Shown here: in pieces, positions 1 through 10,440 of the stretch
Position numbering within the stretch: the first letter of the stretch is position 1
Layout: each line of letters begins with the position of its first letter
Assembly: GCA_023630585.1 (NCBI GenBank)
Contig: CM042565.1
Location: 12,020,513 to 12,084,512 of the forward strand
Length of the DNA: 64,000 nucleotides
Source of the DNA: Cranoglanis bouderius
Lineage: Eukaryota > Chordata > Actinopteri > Siluriformes > Cranoglanididae
Direction of reading: 5' to 3'
Made by a program: the position numbers and the translations under genes
The notes under the pieces: generated by a model
The model's input: the letters and a program-made list of their open reading frames with translations, nothing else
What the model was told of the DNA's origin: nothing
Databases searched by the model: none

Positions 1-3000
1 CTATAAAGGGGTCATGAAGAAGGGCTACAATGTTCCGACCCCTATCCAAAGAAAGGTGAGTGCCCTCTCAATCTAAGTCGTTTTTGCCTCGAATTTCTTG
101 TGACCTATTTCATGATGTTTGTTGTGACAGACTATTCCCGTCATCCTGGATGGTAAAGATATTGTTGCCATGGCAAGGACAGGGAGCGGCAAGACGGCTG
201 CGTTCTTGGTGCCCATGTTCGAGAAGTTGAAGGGACCTCAAGCTCAGACAGGCGCCAGAGCTCTGATCCTCACCCCCACGAGAGAGCTGGCACTACAGAC
301 CATGAAGTTCACTAAAGAGGTGACATGAAAGCCACACATTGCAAGCTTGTTTTAGTTATTATTGATTGCTCATTCATGAGTGTGTGTTTGGTCATTTCCC
401 AGCTGGGCAGGTTCACTGGGCTAAAAACGGCACTAATCCTTGGTGGAGACAGGTAATCTTTCGAGTCTTCATTTTGTTGACGTATGAGCAATGCTGGCAT
501 TTAAACAGGCATTGATATCTGTGTTTTTTTTTTTCGTTTTTTTTTTTTTCTTCCCCCCCTCTAGCATGGACGATCAATTTGCTGCTCTCCATGAAAATCC
601 AGACATGTAAGTGTGTCAACAAGCATTGTTTAAATCTGTAAATGATTCTTTCTTACAGTAGAGACCGTAGCATCATCTAGTTCGTTTTATATTATATAAT
701 ACATTGAGATGATATTATGTGATAAACGGTATAAATGAAATTCAGACTCTTTGTAAGCTACAAAATATTCTTCCTTGTATTTCTCCAGCATCATTGGTAC
801 TCCTGGCCGTCTGATGCATGTAATCATGGAAATGAACCTCAAACTGCAGAACGTGGAGTATGTGGTGTTTGATGAGGCGGATCGGTAAGCACCTAGGTTC
901 TTCAAGCGATTCGGTTTTCATAATGTTTCCGGTGCTTGTAATACCATCCTGGTTTTATAGCACAGCACTGTTGAATTCTCGATAGGTCAGAAGGTGTCGT
1001 AATTAGAGATCGACCGATATTGATTTTTTTTTTTTTTATAGCCTATACCGATTTATTATTATTTTTTTTGCATGTTTATGTGCCCGATAACCGATATGCA
1101 GAACCGATATTTATTTATTGTTTTACTTCTGTTTTTGACACAATGATAACACCACTGAACTGAACAAACCGTTTTATTTATAACCATTTTTTCAATTTAA
1201 ATTCCTAGGGTTAGGGTTAGCTGCTTAAACTACATATCAAGCATTTATGTAACACATCTCATTTGTGCATTAATGGCTGTTATGTTAAATAAAGTTTATT
1301 AATTAAAGCAAAGCAAGTATACTTTACCTGTGCACACCGTTGTTGACTCGTCTCTCAGCTGCAATGGCGGCCCTGTGCGCAATTCTCAAAACGCCCACAA
1401 GATGTCGCCATTTATCGGTGAAACCGATATTTAAAAACTGATATCTGATTATGTTGAAATGCTTAAATATTGGGAAAAATATCGGTAAAACCGATTATCG
1501 GTCGATTTCTAGTCGTAATAATCTGTTACAGCCGCTTAGACAGTAGTTCAGATGCAAGGTAAAACACCGGTTTAGATTATTGAGTCTATTCTAATACTTT
1601 GCCATTTCTACACATTCTCCACACACACACACACACGCATATATATATATATATCATTTTTTTTTTAAAGTGTGTAATCATTGACATGGCAAATCTTTCA
1701 GAGGAGATGTTTGTGTCACATTTTGGAAGGAGTCTCCAGGGTCAGTGCTTTGTAACAGTCTGAGCGAAAGCTGTCATTTTTAAAGTCCCCGCGAAGTGCC
1801 TTGAAACGTTTAGTGTTATTTGATGCGTTGACGTAATTTCCCTGAAACAGGAAGTCAGGGCGGGACATATCGAGTGGCTCCTCCCCCTTTTAAAATAGCC
1901 AATAGGGTTTAGCTTACCTCACAGCCCGGGCTAAGCCGTACTTGACATGGATAGTACTCTGGATTTTTATAATGTTGTGGGCGGGACACTTCAGATTCTA
2001 GAGAGCATTTGATTGGACAGAAAATCTGCCGAGAAGCTGAAGTGCAGAACGATGCCATCAAAATTGTTGATCCGTATTGTTGGTAGAGAGAGAGACTGCA
2101 CATTTTGAATGCATATATCTTCTAAATGCGAAATTTGTCATTGTTTTGGAGCACACTAGCTTACAGATAACCTTAAGGCTAACACATTCATACTAAAAGC
2201 CACAAAACTTCAAATTTGATTTCACGGGGACTGTTCTAATATGGGAAGTCTTCAAAATGGAGGACAGGCTGGATTTTTTTTTTTTTTTTTTTGTATCTTA
2301 TTAACGTTGAATGAAAAATGGAAAAAAAAAGAAAGGCTGATTAATTCCTGCATGTTTATAGCTGTTATAGTGTAACTAAACCAACTTGTTTTGCAGACGT
2401 TCCACATTACATGATGTATCGTGCTTAAATAAATAATAAATTGTTAGCGTTGGCAAATTGCTGTGGCATAAGGGAAATAAAAACTCCAGGGCTTACTGTT
2501 ATTGGAAAATATTCAACTTTGGAATGGTAGGATGTGGTCTGATGCGAAGTGAAGTTACTGGTACCACTGCAAAGATGATTATTTTCCATAACAGCACATC
2601 TTGAAGTGTTTTACTCCTGTCATACCACAGCACTTTGCCATTTTGTCCTGTTTTATTCTCAAAGTAATAGTGTCTTAAGCTACATTTTTGGTTTTGGGAA
2701 TCAGTTTGTGTTGTGGTTCTTCACAACAGACTGTTTGAAATGGGTTTCACCGAACAACTGCAGGAGATCATCAGACGCCTCCCTGAAACTCGGCAGACCC
2801 TGCTGTTCTCCGCCACGCTGCCAAAACTGCTTGTGGAATTTGCTAGAGCTGGTTAGGCCACTCACTTTGTCAGAGTTAGCAAAAAAATATAATGATTTTA
2901 TGTTTAATGTGAGGAAGCCACAGTTATAATCCTGGTCTTCATCAGCATATCATTAGCATCTCTATTCTCTCTTCCACAGGATTAACAGATCCAGTCTTGG

Positions 3001-4391
3001 TCCGTCTAGATGTCGACAGTAAGCTCAGTGATCAGTTAAAGGTAAATTGAGACACGAGAGCTGAAGGACATCTTTATGTCTTAATATATTCAACGTCCAA
3101 CAAAAACCAGTTTGTTTCTCCGCACTAGTTGTCATTTTTTCACCTGCGTCTGGATGACAAGCCTGCACTGTTGCTGTATCTTCTGCGTAATGTTGTGAAG
3201 CCTCAGGAGCAGACAGTCGTATTTGTGGCTACCAAACACCACGTGGAGTACCTCAACCAGGTAACTGACCATGAGACTTCAGGACGTTGTTTTACCCGTA
3301 ATGCTTTGTAAAGGTCTAAAGCATGTATTTCTGATCTTCAAGAAAATACAGACTGCACTATGTAGGTAATAAACCATGTTGGGGTGTGCTGTAGTAGTTA
3401 AATTATCAACGACTTTGGTGATGTTACTGTGGATTTTATTACTATAGGAACAATGTCTTAGAATGAGAGCATTAACATAACCCTGTGATTTGCCTTGTAG
3501 CCGGAATTAGTGTCAGAGCTGCTGTTATTAAAATTAATATATAATATATTTAAATCTTTGCATCTCTCATGACTAGCTACTGACTTCACAAGGAATCGAG
3601 TGTGCGTACATATACAGCTCTTTGGACCAGACGGCCAGAAAGATCAACATTGGTCGCTTTGTCCACCGCAAAGCAATGGTGCTGCTGGTGACTGACGTGG
3701 CAGCTCGCGGTATCGACATCCCGCTCCTGGACAATGTCATCAATTATAACTTCCCCTCCAAGGCCAAGCTCTTTCTGCACAGAGTTGGTACGTTCAGTGC
3801 ACAATTGCATCCATTTAATTCAATTTAATTGTGTATATTTGGAGGTAGCTTCTGTCTGATTACAATGGTATGGTTTAGATACTAAAATCCATGAGGTTTG
3901 TGGAGCCCAGGGTTTATTTATTTATTTTATAAGGCCTGGTTTATATTTCTGCATCCATAATTACATAGTTGCCTTCTTTTACTTGCATGTAACATGAACA
4001 TGTCCACTAGGGGGCAGAAAAAAGTTAAACAAAAGCCTCACATTTTACTGTAGGGTGAATGGACAGGATGTGGATGTGATAATGCTGAGGATCAGTACTA
4101 ACTTCCAGGTGTTAAGTGACCAATACGGTCATATTAGTTGTTAGAGAGGGCAGTTTTTTTTTTATTTTTTTTTTAAATTTTTTTTAGATTTTGTAATATA
4201 GCCCCTCCAAGCCCTGCCCATGCACCGCTCTGATGGATTCTTGTTGTTTTGTTGTGCAGGTCGCGTAGCCCGTGCTGGCAGGAGTGGCAGAGCCTTCAGC
4301 CTGGTGTGCCCGGACGAAGTGCCGTTTGTTTATGACCTTCACCTCTTTCTTGGACGACCTTTGCACCTTGCAACCATTGATCACTCACAGG
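1..4391 (+). CDS. ddx54: ddx54 exons coding the two RecA-like helicase domains
   Basis: Residues are numbered on the visible partial protein. The Q-motif end (PTPIQRK) closes exon 1. Motif I (ARTGSGKT, 33-40) and motif Ia (PTRELALQ) are in exon 2. TPGRL and the DEAD box (140-143, bases 871-882) are in the exon 789-884. SAT (171-173) is in 2730-2851. The second RecA domain has VVFVATKHH in 3129-3260 and motif V (TDVAARGID, 288-296) in 3577-3787. Motif VI (HRVGRVARAGRSG, from 317) is split between 3577-3787 and 4260-4391. All ATP- and RNA-binding motifs are intact, so the enzyme is predicted active. The intron after 2851 uses the uncommon donor GTTAGG. Confidence 0.95.
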
Positions 4392-7300
4392 GTATCTCAC
4401 CTCCATAGGATCCTTCTCTTATTCAGTACAGTATAATTGGCTCGTTTGGCAATTATAGGGTGTGAATAGATATTCTCAAACACTCTCGATTTCTAAAGTT
4501 CTGTTTTGATGTCTGAAGCAAATAAATGACAGTAATTTTTGGAATTGGTGCTTGGGCCCCGATGATTGCTGCTTCAAATATTTTGTATATAATTGGCAGA
4601 ACTGATCAGCAAGTGGCTGTCTTATTTATCTTCTTTGTCTAGATGCTGATGGAGTGTTGGGTCGCGTCCCACAGAGCATCTTGGATGACGAAGATGCGCA
4701 CGTTTTTACAGCTCATGAGAACTGTCTAGACCTCCAGAACCTCAAACGGATCTCCGAGAACGCTTACAAGCAGTACCTGAAGTCCCGACCCAACCCCTCA
4801 CCAGAATCTATCAAGCGGGTCAAGAACTCTGATCTGTCCTCCATAGCTGTTCACCCACTGCTAGGTTTGTGAGGTTTTTTTTTTTTTTTTTTTTAAATCT
4901 GGTTGAAGTCTAGTTGTTTTGATGACCTGTCCCTGCTTAGAGTTGCATTTTCTGGCATGTTTCCAGGGTCAGGACTTGAGAAGATGGAATTGGAGAGACT
5001 GCAGATGGTCGACTCGATCAAGGCTTATAAATCAAAATCTGTGAGTAAAGAATTTGAGTGCGTTATAATATCGGTATTAAGTTGTCAGTCAGAATGCCAG
5101 TCAAAATTGAATAGCTCTACCGTATATAACACATGTACTTTCTGAATCTCTATATTATATAGACTATATTTGAGATCAACTCCAACAACAAAACCAGTGC
5201 CAGTGAGGTAATGAGGACGAAGCGTTCTCGGGACAGCCATCTGGTGAACAAATTCCAGAGGACAAGAGAAGAGATGCAGGTTGAGAGTCAGCAGAACCGT
5301 CCAGCTGTTCAAAACACTGTTACAACACAACTGCACCAAGGGGAGGAAGAGGAGGATGACGATGATGAAGACCTTCAGGTGAGTGTAGGGCTACATTCAA
5401 AATAGATTGATGCAGTACGTACTGATCAGTATATATGTGTAGTATGAATACAATCCGGACGTACTACATCCGCTATGTTCGCATCGTCATGTGACCTACA
5501 ACTTAAGAAGAGCCGTCATGCTGCCTTCTGCCATTTTTGATTCTGACAGCTCTTCCGCGCAAGTACCGTTGGGATAGCGCAGTGCCCATTGGTTCATACT
5601 GCAGAATGTCGGCGGAAGCAGTAGGTCATCCGGATATTGCTATAGTAGGGTAGTAGGGATATTCGGATGCATATTGAACACAGGTCACCCTGTTTGAAAG
5701 TTTACTAAAAGTTTTGTTGTGGCCGGGGGCATTGCATATTTATTTATGTATTTATATTAAGTCTATACTGCTATGGATGTTTATTTATCTGAGGTAATAT
5801 AGGCTTGTAATGTACAGTGTGGCGAAAAAAATGTTTGGTTTCTAAGCTGGTGGAATAATTATGATCTGTAATTGTGGTTTTATTTTCACAAACGAAGTAA
5901 AATATTAGTGATTTATCAATTTAGCAATTTTGCAACCCTAATACCAAAGAATATTATACAGATGGATGACCACAAAAACCAGTCTGACTCTTTTGCATCC
6001 GTCAGGGTGTGTTCTCGAAAGTGGTTGGAGGAAAGAAACGGAAACAGGACAAGAACGCGGATGTGGACAGACCCAAGAGCAAAAAGAACAGGCAGTCGGG
6101 TCGAGACGAGGAGTTTTACATCCCATACAGACCCAAAGACTTTGAATCGGAAAGAGGGTATGGTTCCTATCTTCACGTTAATCTTAATTTTTTTTCCATT
6201 TATTTCACTCGCACACCTTTCCTTCTGAAGTTATTACGCATTGTTGCTTCATACATCTTACCACCTGGATATATTTTAATTATATAAATGAAAAATGATT
6301 TAATCTTGATTGAGGAGTATCCATTGGTAAAATCAGATTATTGGACTGCACTGTACTCACTCAAGGGTTCTTTGGATAGTTAGTAGTTCTTAGCTTTCTA
6401 AAAGGGGAAACACCCTGATTTAATGTTCTGTGTAGATTTATAAGGGTTCCCCCAGAAGGACAAACCAAAGAGCCCTTAATGCTTTTAGCTTGAACCTTTT
6501 CTTCTACATGCTGTAGTGAGTCAAGTTGGGATTGTGTGCTGGGGTTTTTGTCCGTAGACTCAGCCTTGCAGTAGAAGGCAGCTCGTTTGAACAGCAGGCC
6601 TCCACAGCTGCACTGGATCTGATGGGTGATGACAACACCACACTGGACCAGCACAAGAAGATGATGAGATGGTGAGCGGAGAGACACCTTCACAGACACT
6701 TAATCAAACCCAAATCAGAAACAACACACAAGCAATAAATTCTGTCTCCCCGAATCTCTCCAGGGATCGCAAGAGAAAACGCTTCGTCCATGACACGGGA
6801 AAAGAAGACAAAAAGAGTAAAATAAAAACGGAGAGCGGGCAAGTGGTCAGTGCCAAGAAGTCAAAGAAGAACTTGTATCCTTTTATCTGGCATTCTGGTT
6901 GTAGTTTCTGATTCTGTATAACTTCTGAATGAATTATATGATGAAAAACAGTGTTCAAGATTTATTCCTTAACTCTGGCCCAGTTATGAGGAATGGAAGA
7001 AGAAATATAAGGTGGACGATGCAGATGATTCAGATGGAGAGAATGGAGGAGGAAGGGGACCGAAATTTGGAGGTATGGACAGATCTAAATCATAAAAAAT
7101 GAAAGGAATTGTTTCATCAGCTGTTGAAAAACAGTGATAAAAAGATGTACAACTTGTCATTTAATCATGTTATGATTGTAATTTATTTATTTTTTGTGTC
7201 TTTGATATGTCAATTCACCAGCTAATATTAGATATTATTCTTAATTTTCTGTAGTGCATTAAATAATAAGCTCTCATTTTTATGCATTTATTTACTTTTA

Positions 7301-8464
7301 TTGTTTCAATGACTAATTTCACATTTAAAAGATAAGACTCTCAAGCATTCTTATAACGATTCAAAGAATACATGATCAGCCATAACATTCATTTCACCCA
7401 CCGACAGGTGAAATGAATAACGTTGATTATCTTGTTACACTGGCATCTGTCAAGGGGTGGGATATATTAGGCAGCAGGTGAACAGTCAGTTCTCAAAGTT
7501 AATGTGTTGTAAGCAGGAAAAATGGGCAAGCGTAAGGATGTGAGCGCCTTTGACAAGGGCCAGATTGTGATGGCTAGGTGACTGGGTCAGTGCATCTCTA
7601 AAACGTCAGGTCTTGTGGGGTGTTCTCGGTATGCCGTGGTTGGTACCTACCAAAAGTGGTCTAAGGAAGGACAACCGGTGACCCGGCGACAAGGCTTATT
7701 GATGCACGTGGGGAGTGAAGGCTGGCCCGTCTGGTCCAATCTCACAGAAGAGCTACTGTAGCACAAATTGTTGAAAAAGTTCATGCTGGCTATGATAGAA
7801 AGGTGTCAGAACACACAGTGCATCACAGCTTGCTGCGTAGCTGCAGACCGGTCAGAGAACCTACACAATATTAGGCAGATGGTTTTAATGATATGGCTGA
7901 TCGGTGTATTATACAATGTGAAAGAACTTTTTAAAATACATTTTTAAGAAATCTTTATATGGAATGAAATGTATATTATAGTGGTAATTGATGTCTTATA
8001 AAGACTGTTCAATCTGTATTTTAAGTCATCTATGCTATGTAAGATAAGTCAATAAGAATAATAGTAATATTGTTATTGTTAATATAATAATAATAATAAT
8101 AATAATATTATTCCAAAAGAGACAGTGTTAGTGCATGATACTCAAATTTCCCTGATGGCTCTATAGTTGATTGAAAATACTGCTTCTGGTGTATAAATCC
8201 GTGTGTCTGTGTTATTAAGGTCGTAGGGGCAGACACGGAGCAGGCTCTCAGCCCCAGAACAAGGACGGCTCACGGGTTCGTTCGGAGCTGAAGAGCAGCG
8301 AACAGATCCTGAAACAGCGCAAACAACAGTCCAAGCAGCAGTTCCTGCAAAGAGGCGGCTTGAAGAAGATGCGTGGCCGAAACAAGCAGCGACTAAACGA
8401 CGTCATGAAGTCTGGGTTCGGCCGTGGGCGCTTCAAGAAAGGCAAGATGAGGAAGACACTGTAA
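1..8464 (+). CDS. ddx54: ATP-dependent RNA helicase DDX54 (DP97 / yeast Dbp10 family), 3' 18 exons
   Basis: Spliced gene, 5' end outside the window. Exons: 1-55, 131-319, 403-452, 565-606, 789-884, 2730-2851, 2980-3041, 3129-3260, 3577-3787, 4260-4391, 4643-4864, 4967-5040, 5163-5378, 6006-6157, 6558-6671, 6764-6874, 6984-7072, 8220-8464 (stop TAA 8462-8464). Phases agree at every junction and every intron is GT-AG. The joined product is 770 residues, against about 880 for human DDX54, so roughly the first 110 residues are missing. Family knowledge: a nucleolar DEAD-box helicase needed for large ribosomal subunit assembly (Dbp10 in yeast); the vertebrate protein is also reported as a nuclear-receptor corepressor. 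The match to vertebrate DDX54 runs the full length, including the basic C terminus, so identity is secure. No disabling change is seen. No AATAAA was found within about 600 bases after the stop, so the poly(A) site is not assigned. Confidence 0.96.
1004..1511. mobile_element. hAT-type MITE with perfect 8-bp target duplication
   Basis: Terminal inverted repeats begin TAGAGATCGACCGATA on the left and TAGAAATCGACCGATA on the right (read inward). The element is flanked by the identical 8-mer GTCGTAAT at 996-1003 and 1512-1519. An 8-bp duplication and TA-ending short repeats fit the hAT superfamily. Inside are several dispersed ACCGATA-type motifs and a short telomere-like run at 1205-1219. It has no coding capacity. 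Confidence 0.88.
1784..2232. mobile_element. MITE with AGTCCCCG termini inside an R1 copy
   Basis: Starts AGTCCCCGCGAAGTGCC and ends TTGATTTCACGGGGACT, so the outer 8 bases form a perfect inverted repeat. The flanks rejoin to match another R1 copy (38870-38920), which lacks the insert. No clear target duplication is seen. Non-coding, 449 bp; superfamily not assigned. Confidence 0.65.
2452..2643. repeat. Large palindrome (R1 core hairpin) in a ddx54 intron
   Basis: Arms 2452-2525 and 2568-2643 are imperfect reverse complements. Key matched blocks are TTGCTGTGGCATAAG against the inverse of the 2625-2643 region, and GTTATTGGAAAAT against ATTTTCCATAACAGC. The spacer is about 42 bases. The same hairpin recurs at 13659-13736 and 50775-50945. 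Confidence 0.7.
3395..3545 (-). repeat. R1 fragment in a ddx54 intron
   Basis: Contains GAACAATG, AGAGCATTAACATAA, CCTGTGATTTGCCTTG and CAGAGCTGCTG in the same order as the R1 half-copies ending near 10400 and 14250. Diverged and short. Confidence 0.6.
4004..4018 (+). promoter_or_regulatory. CTCF-like motif in a ddx54 intron
   Basis: CCACTAGGGGGCAGA fits the CTCF core CCASYAGRKGGCRSY at 14 of 15 positions. Confidence 0.35.
4643..8464 (+). CDS. ddx54: ddx54 exons coding the DBP10-type C-terminal extension
   Basis: Exons 4643-4864 to 8220-8464 code the region that distinguishes DDX54/Dbp10 from other DEAD-box proteins. In order: the conserved SPESIKR segment; a linker with VDSIKAYKSK and TIFEIN; an acidic run of Glu and Asp (5341-5370); a basic stretch; the DBP10CT-like block FYIPYRPKDFESERG, continuing across the 6157/6558 junction; a DRKRKRF motif; and a Lys/Arg/Gln-rich tail ending GKMRKTL. 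Basic tails of this kind are expected to bind rRNA and give nucleolar targeting (family knowledge plus inference). The last exon also contains ILKQR and FLQRGGLKK, which are shared with human DDX54. Confidence 0.94.
5410..5695. repeat. Probable interspersed repeat remnant in a ddx54 intron
   Basis: Carries paired CCGGACGTACTAC and CATCCGGATATTGC type motifs around a GC-rich centre, in an otherwise AT-rich intron. The pattern resembles teleost MITEs built from inverted GTACT/CCGGAT motifs. Ends and family are not defined. Confidence 0.3.
6362..6545. repeat. Fragment of the short 'GAACCCTT' repeat family
   Basis: Has AGGGTTCTTTGGATAGTTAG and AAGGGTTCCCCC blocks that recur, often inverted, at 23345-23480, 41780-41880 and 62698-62817. 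Non-coding; lies in a ddx54 intron. Confidence 0.45.
6875..6983 (+). other. ddx54: U12-type (minor spliceosome) intron of ddx54
   Basis: The 109-nt intron begins GTATCCTTT (6875-6883), the U12 donor consensus. It contains TTCCTTAAC at 6965-6973, the U12 branch-site consensus, about 10 nt before the AG at 6982-6983. There is no long pyrimidine tract. Splicing here joins AAC-TT to T-TAT and keeps the reading frame (Asn-Phe-Tyr-Glu-Glu-Trp), matching the same region of human DDX54. The other 16 introns in the window look like ordinary U2 introns. Confidence 0.85.
7371..7906 (+). mobile_element. Internally deleted Tc1/mariner element in the last ddx54 intron
   Basis: Termini CATGATCAGCCATAACATT and ATATGGCTGATCGGTG are inverted, and TA flanks both ends (7369-7370, 7907-7908). 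The interior keeps the start of a transposase frame at 7521 (Met-Gly-Lys-Arg-Lys-Asp) and helix-turn-helix coding remnants, broken by an in-frame TGA and other lesions. The catalytic DDE part is deleted. The family is a common teleost Tc1-like group, recognised by its ends and its MGKRKD start. Confidence 0.85.
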
Positions 8465-9599
8465 GAGGTTGCGGGGTTGAAACTCAAGCCAGACACCCTA
8501 CCTAGCTTTCAACCTGCCACCAGATTTAACAAGGACTGGTTCAAAAAACCTTATGGTGACTTATTTTAGTGGATAAAGTAGGTCAAATTGGGTTCAATCA
8601 CCTGATTCTCAATAATTTCACCTTTTTTGGCATTTTCATAAGTTGTGCAAACGGTGAAGTGATGGCTATATAGAGCTCGGCCATTTGACCATTTCTGGAA
8701 ACTGAGACTTCTCTGTAAAATAACAAAAACAAAAAGCTTGAATTTAAGAAAAAAAAATTTTGGAAACTGGGAAGACATGGTATAACCTCCTCAAGAAAAC
8801 TTTGTAAACTAGATCATAACATTGTTAAATTTTTGTTATATACATGTGTATTTTGAAATCTGTGGCCAATACAGATGCTAATGACAACAATTAACATCTA
8901 CTGAGTGTTTCCTGACTGTTAGAAAAGGTTGTTATTATAGATTGCAGCCATTGGAACCGAATACACATCTTGGTCATGATCAGGTCTGCAGAGTTTATCC
9001 ACAAGAGGGCAGCAGTTGCAGTAAATGCGCTTCATGCTTGGGTGCACGTTTTCCGACTTCTGCCAAAACGCAATAAGTATTTTTTTTAATCCGCGGGTTT
9101 TGGCTCTGCCTTTTCGACAAACAATCATTAAAAATGTTACTCTGCATACTTCTATAAATAATCTAGTTTTCACATCAAAAATCAAAACAAGCCAATGTGA
9201 TGTGTTGAGGGACGTGTTGGAGGGGGGAAAAAACTTAAGAATTCCTTTAGTGGAAGACGAGACTGTTTTTTCCACAGCAGAAGTATGCAGCCAGTTGCAG
9301 GACACATGTTGAGAGCTGTGGTCCATATGGATGCAGTTAGTTTAATTCATTCTTGTTATCGCTAGGTTATCTGTGCCATATCTGAGTTATGCCTATGTCT
9401 GATTTAACTCATTAATGATTAGTGAACGCCTGTCTAACTCTGACCTGCAGCAGTACTGGTAAAACTGCTGGTAAATGAAACCGTGTGATAGTAGGTCCTG
9501 GTGATCGTGGTTGTGATCATTTGGCCACTCTGTAAGAGATCTTGTCTGATTATAAATCTAAACCTGAAGTACACAAGCTTATTTGCTGTATAACATTAA
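8465..9599. other. ddx54 3' flank, no gene recognised
   Basis: Presumed 3' UTR followed by AT-rich intergenic DNA. A 135-codon open frame on the minus strand (8919-9326) has no recognisable domain and no support. A CTCF-like motif lies at 8999-9013. Confidence 0.5.
8999..9013 (+). promoter_or_regulatory. CTCF-like motif downstream of ddx54
   Basis: CCACAAGAGGGCAGC matches CCASYAGRKGGCRSY at 14 of 15 positions, about 540 bases after the ddx54 stop. Confidence 0.35.
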
Positions 9600-10440
9600 T
9601 CACAGTTGTCTTCAGTGACAAGTTACAGAAGGAAACGTCTAATACCGTGAGTTATTTGAGCTGAACTTTAGTCATCTTTTTTTTTTTTTTTAATGTAGTT
9701 AATTTACCTAACTAGTTGCTGTAATTAATTAATTCATTTATTTATTAAGTAAGAAGTAAAACATGATGGGGCCATGCTGAAGATTTTTTCCTAAAACATA
9801 TCCCTGAAGTGTTTCATTCCTCTTTTACCACAGAAATTTTTATTAATTAAAGAAAGACCACACTTTTTTTTTTTTTATCCTTTTATCCTTAGATATTAAT
9901 AGTTGTGGAATATCCACGAACGAAAGTCCAAACACAACAATCTAAACAAGTTAGTTTGTTTTACCACATTATAACAGCTATAAACAGAAATTCCTTTACC
10001 AGACTTTTTTTGTGTGTTTTTTTTTCTTTCTCTCTCTTGAGTAAAAAAAAAATGCACTTTGTAATGTTAATAAGAAAACAGACAGCACAAACTCTTCTGT
10101 TCTGAAGACTTTCCCATGACTGTTATAGAAGCAGTGAAGCTGGAGAGTCCTTCCATAAAGTTAAATATACTGTACATCTCTTTATAGAAAACTCCATCAT
10201 AACAACGATCATACGATTTTCTTTGTTAAATACCAAATTTTTTTATTTTTTAAAAATGATTAGCTTTAGATTATGATGCACCATACAAGTCCCTGTGAAA
10301 GAGCTGTTACTATGGAAACAATAACATACTAGAAAGAGCATTAATATAAACCTGTGATTCGCCTTGCAGACAGAACTACTATGCTATGCTGCTGCTATAG
10401 AACATGAATCAACAATCGGATTGGAGAATTCATCATCACT
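9600..10440 (-). repeat. R1 foldback half-copy
   Basis: Collinear with 13640-14280: a diverged hairpin-side segment (about 9760-9850), then TATAACAGCTATAAACAG, a T/C-rich tract, GAAGACTTTCCC, GAGTCCTTCCATAAA, CAAGTCCCTGTGAAAGAGC, GAAACAATAACAT and CCTGTGATTCGCCTTGCAG. Non-coding. Confidence 0.65.

Larger units (their letters stand above)
955..2650 (+). repeat. R1 foldback repeat copy, broken by two later insertions (ddx54 intron)
   Basis: Segments 955-1003, 1520-1783 and 2233-2650 match other R1 copies in this window (9600-10440, 13640-14280, 38265-39581, 50640-50945). The copy opens with an ACAGCACTGTTGAATTC-type end (about 958-976), the inverse of the right end of the copy near 14250-14275. 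It ends in a large palindrome, 2452-2643. It is interrupted by a hAT-type MITE (1004-1511) and a second inverted-repeat element (1784-2232). A (CA)n(TA)n tract lies at 1621-1654. Confidence 0.7.

Noticed and set aside
1205..1219. Interstitial telomere repeat
   Set aside because: Only about two TTAGGG units, inside a MITE; too short to be meaningful alone.
8919..9326. 135-codon open frame on the minus strand downstream of ddx54
   Set aside because: No recognisable domain, no splice partners, and the composition of AT-rich non-coding DNA. Length alone is not support.
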